64,000 bases of DNA, taken from Rhodococcus_G sp042754225. GTDB lineage: Bacteria; Actinomycetota; Actinomycetes; Mycobacteriales; Mycobacteriaceae. Under the pieces are notes generated by a model that saw only the letters and a list, made by a program, of their open reading frames with translations, was not told where the DNA came from and searched no databases. A program made the position numbers and the translations under genes. The stretch covers positions 5,399-69,398 of the forward strand of contig NZ_JBHZAH010000010.1 in assembly GCF_042754225.1 (NCBI RefSeq), given 5' to 3'. Positions 59,824 to 64,000 of the stretch are shown here, in pieces; position 1 is the stretch's first letter, and each line of letters begins with the position of its first letter.

Positions 59824-61404
59824 TCAGCCCGCGGTGACGGTCAGCGATCCGTGATCCTTGCGAAGCTCCCATTTGACGACCTTGCCACTCGCGTTGCGCG
59901 GCAACGCGTCGACGACGACGAGTTCCTTCGGGTGCTTGTACCGGGCGAGCCGATCGTCGAGGAAGGCCGACAACTCGTCGAGGGTCAGATCCTCGCCCTG
60001 CAGTGCCACCACGGCCACCGGAACCTCGCCCCATTTCGGGTCCGGGCGTCCGATCACCGCCGCCTCCAACACCTTCGGGTGACTGAAGAGGGCATTCTCG
60101 ACCTCGGCGCAGTAGATGTTCTCGCCGCCCGAGATGATCATGTCCTTCTTGCGATCGACCACGAACACGAATCCCTCCTCGTCCTGGCGAACCAGGTCAC
60201 CGGAGTGGAACCACCCGCCGGCGAACGCGTCGCCGGTGGCCGCGGGATTGCGCCAGTAGCCGCTCATCATCGTCGGACCGCGGTAGACGATCTCGCCGAC
60301 CGTCCCCACCGGGACGTCGTTCATCTCGTCGTCGACGATGCGCGCCTGGATCGTCGGGATGACCTTGCCTACCGAGCCCAGCTTCCGCAGCGCATCCTCG
60401 CCGTCGAGCACGCAGGTGATCGGCGACATCTCGGTCTGCCCGAACACCGCGACGTTCAGCGCGTCGGGGAAGGTGTCGGCCATTGCGCGCAGCACCACGT
60501 CCGAGGCCGGTGCAGCACCCCAGCTGATCACTCGCAGCGCCAGATCACGCTGCCGCACTGTCGGTTCCGCACACACGGCCTGCCACTGCACCGGAACAAG
60601 GAAGGCAGTGGTGACCCGCTCGGACTCCCAGACATCGAGCAGTTCCGCCGGATCGAAGGCGCCCAGCGGGTGGATCACGGTCGGAACACCCAGCACCAGG
60701 CTCGGTGCCATCGAACCGAGCGCGGCGATGTGGAACATCGGAGAAGCGCAGAAACCGACGTCGTCGCCGCGGTCCATCCGCAACGCCCGGATACAGGTCA
60801 GCGCCTGCGCCTGCAGGTTCGCGTGCGAGAGCACCGCCCCCTTGGGCCTCCCGGTGGTTCCCGAGGTGTACATGATCAACGCCGGGGTGTCCTCGGGCAG
60901 GTCTACTGCCGCGTGCGGATCTCCCTGCTCTGCGAGGAGTTCCTCGTAGCCCAGGACGCCGTCGCCGCCCTCCTGCCCGACCACCACTGCTTGGCTCAGC
61001 GCGGGCACCTGCTGACGGACCGCCGCGACGAGCGGCGACAGAGGAACGTCGGTGACCACCGTCGTGGCCCCGCTGTCGGTGACGATGAAGGCTATCTCCG
61101 GCGGGGTCAACCGAAAATTGACGGGCACAGCGATGGCGCCGAGCGCGTTCACGGCGAGGACGGCCTCGAGGAACTCCGGCCGGTTGAGCATGAGCAGCAG
61201 CACGCGGTCGCCGAACCCGACCCCGCGCCGGGACAGGGCGTCGGCCAGCGCCTCTGACCGCGAATGTAGTGCGGACCAGGTGGTGGTCGCGCCCTGGAAG
61301 CGGAGCGCGGTGGCATCGGGGCGCATTGCCGCGTGCGTGGCGACCTGGTTGTTCCAGTGGTTCCGGCGAGAGAGCAGCGGCTGCGCGAGAGGATCGGGCG
61401 ACAT
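59824..61404 (-). CDS. Long-chain fatty-acid-CoA ligase, FadD5-like
   Basis: AMP-forming acyl-CoA synthetase, 526 residues from ATG 61404 (MSPDPLAQPLLSRRNHW), preceded by GGAAGGA. The P-loop motif YTSGTTGRPKGA is at residues 179-190. Further motifs are the A5 FGQTEMS, the hinge region GWFHSGDLVRQDEEG...DRKKDMIISGGENIY, and the catalytic C-terminal Lys in NASGKVVKWELR (about residue 508). It lacks an obvious FAAL-type insertion, so CoA ligation is expected. In Mycobacterium tuberculosis fadD5 precedes the mce1 operon; the same order here supports a role in activating imported fatty acids. The open frame upstream to 61686 is not part of the protein. Confidence 0.9.
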   Translation of the reverse strand: MSPDPLAQPLLSRRNHWNNQVATHAAMRPDATALRFQGATTTWSALHSRSEALADALSRRGVGFGDRVLLLMLNRPEFLEAVLAVNALGAIAVPVNFRLTPPEIAFIVTDSGATTVVTDVPLSPLVAAVRQQVPALSQAVVVGQEGGDGVLGYEELLAEQGDPHAAVDLPEDTPALIMYTSGTTGRPKGAVLSHANLQAQALTCIRALRMDRGDDVGFCASPMFHIAALGSMAPSLVLGVPTVIHPLGAFDPAELLDVWESERVTTAFLVPVQWQAVCAEPTVRQRDLALRVISWGAAPASDVVLRAMADTFPDALNVAVFGQTEMSPITCVLDGEDALRKLGSVGKVIPTIQARIVDDEMNDVPVGTVGEIVYRGPTMMSGYWRNPAATGDAFAGGWFHSGDLVRQDEEGFVFVVDRKKDMIISGGENIYCAEVENALFSHPKVLEAAVIGRPDPKWGEVPVAVVALQGEDLTLDELSAFLDDRLARYKHPKELVVVDALPRNASGKVVKWELRKDHGSLTVTAG

Positions 61405-61597
61405 CGGTGTTGGTCCTTCCCTGTACGGAGACTGACTGTCGGCGCGGCGGCCGACCTTCCGGATGCGCCAAGTATGGCAACCGAGAGGCCGATCCGCGGC
61501 AGTTTTGTTAACAAGAATTCGCAAAATCGGGACGGCGGGATCCGGGCGGGTCACACGGCGCCGGAGGACGCTGCCCGAAGGGCGCTGAGGCCGCGGC
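61405..61597. promoter_or_regulatory. fadD upstream region with an AT-rich inverted repeat
   Basis: 193 bases between fadD and the enoyl-CoA hydratase gene. TTTTG (61503-61507) and CAAAA (61522-61526) flank a 14-base AT-rich centre containing GTTAAC and GAATTCG. This is the only AT-rich spot in the gap and lies about 100 bases before the fadD start, so it may hold the fadD promoter or operator. No terminator for the upstream gene was clear. Confidence 0.35.
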
Positions 61598-62389
61598 TCA
61601 CGACCCGAACACCGGTCGCCGCCGGCCGAGCATCGCGGCGACGCCTTCCCGGAAGTCGTCCGCCGCCAACAGTTCTGCTTGTCCATCGGTCTCGAACTCG
61701 AGCGCCTCGTCGATCCGGGCGAGGGTCGCTGCGGTCAACGACCGCTTGGTCAGCTCGATCGCCCGCCGCGGTCCCGCGGCCAGCCTCGCCGCGACGGCGT
61801 CGACGTGTGCGGCCAGGTCGTCCGCCGGCAGCACGCGGGCGATCAGTCCGGCCGCGGCCGCGTCCTCGGCGCCGAGCCGGGTGCCAAGCAGCGCCATCTC
61901 ACTGGCGCGTGCCCTACCCACTGCCGCGGGCACCAGCAGGCTCGATCCGCCGTCCGGCATCAGTCCGACGTTGACGAATGCCAGCAGGAAGTAGGCCTTC
62001 GGTGCGGCGAACGCGAGATCTGCCGCGATCGCAATGGATGCACCGACCCCCGCGGCGGGCCCGTCCACCTGGGCGACGACCGGTACCGGCAGGGCGAGGA
62101 TCGCCCGGACGACACGGTTGGCCGCCTCCATCACGGTGCGAGGATCCGCCTCGGGGCCGTCCGACGCGGCCATCAGGTCTGCGCCCGTACAGAAGGCGCC
62201 GCCCTCGCCCGAGACCACCACCACCCGGACGTCCCGTTCCGCGGCCCGACCGGTCAGCAGGTCGCCGAGAGCACTCATCGAGGCGAGATCGAGGGCGTTC
62301 ATCCGCTCCGGTCGCACGAAGGTGATGCGAAGGACACCGTCGGTCACATCGGCGCGGAATCCCTGCACGGATTCGCGGGTGCCGGTCAT
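61598..62389 (-). CDS. Enoyl-CoA hydratase/isomerase family protein
   Basis: Crotonase-fold protein of 263 residues, ATG 62389. The oxyanion-hole elements are GAFCTGADL (64-72) and DGPAAGVGAS (110-119). The position of the second catalytic acid reads GLMPDGG with Asp146, as in PaaG-like isomerases and several actinobacterial EchA proteins, rather than the Glu of classical hydratases. The exact reaction, hydration or double-bond isomerisation of enoyl-CoA, therefore cannot be fixed. It is probably a beta-oxidation enzyme working with the FadD product. It lies divergent from the TetR gene, across a region with operator-like repeats. Confidence 0.88.
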   Translation of the reverse strand: MTGTRESVQGFRADVTDGVLRITFVRPERMNALDLASMSALGDLLTGRAAERDVRVVVVSGEGGAFCTGADLMAASDGPEADPRTVMEAANRVVRAILALPVPVVAQVDGPAAGVGASIAIAADLAFAAPKAYFLLAFVNVGLMPDGGSSLLVPAAVGRARASEMALLGTRLGAEDAAAAGLIARVLPADDLAAHVDAVAARLAAGPRRAIELTKRSLTAATLARIDEALEFETDGQAELLAADDFREGVAAMLGRRRPVFGS

Positions 62390-62748
62390 CGCAGCGCTCC
62401 GCTCGCGGCGATCGGATGGTCCAGGCCGAGCGACTCGGCGGACAGCGTCCTCAACACGTCGGGACTTCCTTCCTGACCGGCAGGCATTCGAACACGGCTC
62501 CCCTTCGACCGGGGCAGGATTGCGAGTCGTTCGCGATCAACCGCGTGACAGCGGTCACACCGCGAGAACCTGGGTTAACTTTCATGGACCGCACACCCGG
62601 TGTCAAGCCCCACCTCGGGTAACACTTCTCGAATTACCGTTGTTTGACGGGCAATTCGAGAATCGAATCGGATCCGATCGAACCGCATCCGCGTCGGGAA
62701 GTCCGAGGCTCGGTTAAGATCTGCGCGAAGAGACGTCAGGAGAAGCCG
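62390..62748. other. Divergent control region between ECH and tandem TetR genes
   Basis: 359 bases without a gene. It must carry the leftward ECH promoter and the rightward TetR promoter. A TTGACG hexamer at 62644-62649 may be a -35 for the TetR gene; the base composition around 62575-62665 is AT-rich. The inverted repeats are given separately. Confidence 0.55.
62626..62678. promoter_or_regulatory. Inverted repeats before the tandem TetR gene (candidate operators)
   Basis: TTCTCGAATT (62626-62635) and AATTCGAGAA (62653-62662) are perfect 10-base inverted arms separated by 17 bases. Immediately after, ATCGGATCCGAT (62667-62678) is a perfect 12-bp palindrome. They lie 70-125 bases before the TetR start and between the divergent ECH and TetR genes, the usual place for autoregulatory TetR operators. 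The wide spacing of the first pair would suit a regulator with two DNA-binding domains per chain. Confidence 0.55.
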
Positions 62749-63972
62749 ATGACCCAATCGACCCGCGGCCGGTCGGTTCCGGAGTCCGCGCCGACGCGGA
62801 AGAGGCCGAAAAACCGCAAGGCACAGATCGCACTCGTCGCCGCGCAGGCCTTCAGCGAACGCGGCTATCACGCCGTCGGAGTCGACGAGATCGCCGCCAC
62901 TCTGGGCATTTCCGGCCCGGCGCTGTACCGGCACTTTCCGAACAAGTACGCCCTGCTCGTGCAGGCCGCACTCAGCACGGCGGGCCAGCTTCGCCTCACC
63001 GCCGAGAATGCCGCCGCGGACGCGGGCTCCGACGAGGAGCAGCTCGACCGGGTGCTGCGGGCCCTGATCGCGACCACCGTGGAGCACCGCCGCACCGGCG
63101 GCCTGTACCGCTGGGAGGGTCGCTATCTGCACCCCCCCGACCGCGACCGGATGCGCGCCGACTTCGCAGCCCTGAACCTGACCCTCTCGCAGCCCCTGCG
63201 CCGCCTCCGCCCCGAACTCGACGATCGGGATGCGGGGGTGCTCGCCACCGCCGCCCTCAGCGTCGTCGGCAGCGTCACCGCACACCGGTCCACGCTGGCC
63301 ACCAAGCGCATCGAGAAACTGCTCCTGCCGACGGCCTGGCGGGTGCTCCGCTGCGACCTCGCCGGGGCAGCACCCGCGCGGTCGATGCTCGACGATCCGG
63401 CAGCACCTCGCGGACTCGCGGTCACCTCCAAGCGGGAGGTGCTGCTCGGAGAGGCGATGAAGATCTTCAACGCGCGTGGCTACCACGAGTCGACCATCGA
63501 GGAGATCGGCGCGGCCGCAGGGATCAACGCCTCCAGCGTCTATCGCCACTTCCCCAGCAAGGCAGACCTTCTCGTGGCTGCGTTCCACCGTGCGTCCGAT
63601 CGCCTGGCAGTGGCCACGGCGGCGGCGCTGAGCGCGTCCACCGACCCGGCGGAGGCGCTGGGCAGGCTCGCCGAGTCCTATATCGATCTCGCCTTCAGCC
63701 ACCCCGAGGTGCCGACGGTCTACTTCGCGGAGATCGGGAACCTGCCCAGCAGCGATCGCACCGACCTTCGCAACGTGCAGCGCCTGCACGTGGAGGAGTG
63801 GGTGCACCTGCTCGTCGCCGTGCAGCCGGAACTGTCTGCGGTCGAGGCGAGATTCCTGGTTCACGGCGCACTGGGTCTGACCCTCGACGTCGGCCGCCTG
63901 CTGCACTTCGACACCGGCGCTCGGGCCCGCGGGCAGATGCAGATGCTGATGCTGACGGTGTTGCGTAGCTGA
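62749..63972 (+). CDS. Tandem double-domain TetR family regulator
   Basis: 407 residues, twice the normal TetR length, from ATG 62749 with AGGAG eight bases upstream. Two complete TetR helix-turn-helix domains are present: residues about 25-70 (GVDEIAATLGISGPALYRHF) and about 228-275 (TIEEIGAAAGINASSVYRHF). Each is followed by a helical region that should bind a ligand or form the dimer. Such fused TetR proteins occur in actinobacteria beside lipid-metabolism genes. Divergence from the ECH gene and proximity to fadD and mce make acyl-CoA control likely, though the ligand is unknown. The frame open from 62644 has no homology before this ATG. Confidence 0.9.
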   Translation: MTQSTRGRSVPESAPTRKRPKNRKAQIALVAAQAFSERGYHAVGVDEIAATLGISGPALYRHFPNKYALLVQAALSTAGQLRLTAENAAADAGSDEEQLDRVLRALIATTVEHRRTGGLYRWEGRYLHPPDRDRMRADFAALNLTLSQPLRRLRPELDDRDAGVLATAALSVVGSVTAHRSTLATKRIEKLLLPTAWRVLRCDLAGAAPARSMLDDPAAPRGLAVTSKREVLLGEAMKIFNARGYHESTIEEIGAAAGINASSVYRHFPSKADLLVAAFHRASDRLAVATAAALSASTDPAEALGRLAESYIDLAFSHPEVPTVYFAEIGNLPSSDRTDLRNVQRLHVEEWVHLLVAVQPELSAVEARFLVHGALGLTLDVGRLLHFDTGARARGQMQMLMLTVLRS

Positions 63973-63973
63973 G

Positions 63974-63995
63974 AGCGCCGGCGACGAGCGGCGCC
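63974..63995 (+). terminator. Short GC hairpin after the TetR gene
   Basis: GCGCCG and CGGCGC can pair around an 8-10 base loop directly after the TetR stop. The stem is short and there is no U-tract, and such repeats are common at this GC content, so the call is tentative. Confidence 0.25.
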
Positions 63996-64000
63996 GCACG

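Noticed and set aside
59824..61404. fadD as a fatty-acyl-AMP ligase feeding the NRPS starter domain
   Set aside because: It lacks the FAAL-type insertion as far as can be judged by eye, and it is placed beside the mce operon as fadD5 is, over 10 kb from the NRPS start. Acyl-CoA formation for lipid uptake is more likely.

Overview
The window looks like the chromosome of a high-GC actinobacterium of the Mycobacteriales (Corynebacteriales), most likely Rhodococcus or a close relative. The basis is strong G/C third-position bias, frequent GTG starts, S10 and L3 proteins of mycobacterial/rhodococcal type, and a complete YrbE-Mce lipid-uptake operon. The genus is an inference; no species call is possible from the sequence alone.

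Layout. (1) 1-1484, minus strand: start of the S10 ribosomal operon, rpsJ-rplC-rplD, with rplD running off the left edge. (2) 2005-5478, plus strand: a DUF4442 hotdog-fold protein behind a palindromic operator-like site, then a three-gene DrrABC-like ABC exporter with overlapping stop/start codons. (3) A strong hairpin at 5536-5572 separates these convergent genes from the dominant feature. (4) 5584-48882, minus strand: one uninterrupted 14,432-codon NRPS gene. I count 40 catalytic and carrier domains: 12 C, 12 A, 12 T, 3 E and a terminal TE. They form 12 modules, with epimerases in modules 1, 7 and 11. The first C domain and the TE both resemble those of EntF, so a 12-residue N-acylated peptide with D-residues at 1, 7 and 11 is predicted. 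Only two residues can be read with confidence from specificity codes: Ser (7, so D-Ser) and Thr (8). (5) 49469-59566, minus strand: yrbEA-yrbEB-mceA-B-C-D-E-F-Mam followed by an MpaB/DUF2236 oxygenase gene. (6) 59824-62389, minus strand: a FadD5-like acyl-CoA synthetase and an enoyl-CoA hydratase/isomerase. (7) 62749-63972, plus strand: a tandem two-domain TetR regulator with operator-like inverted repeats in front of it.

How the parts may work together. The giant synthetase and the convergent DrrABC-like exporter form a plausible lipopeptide production and export pair. The mce operon, FadD, ECH and double-TetR genes form a lipid import, activation and beta-oxidation unit, and the DUF2236 oxygenase may be its tailoring or catabolic member. 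No MbtH-like protein, phosphopantetheinyl transferase, FAAL, dihydroxybenzoate genes or dedicated NRPS regulator is visible, so the NRPS must depend on genes elsewhere. The most novel item is the NRPS and its unknown dodecapeptide. Its position beside the ribosomal operon suggests a stable chromosomal locus rather than a recently acquired island.
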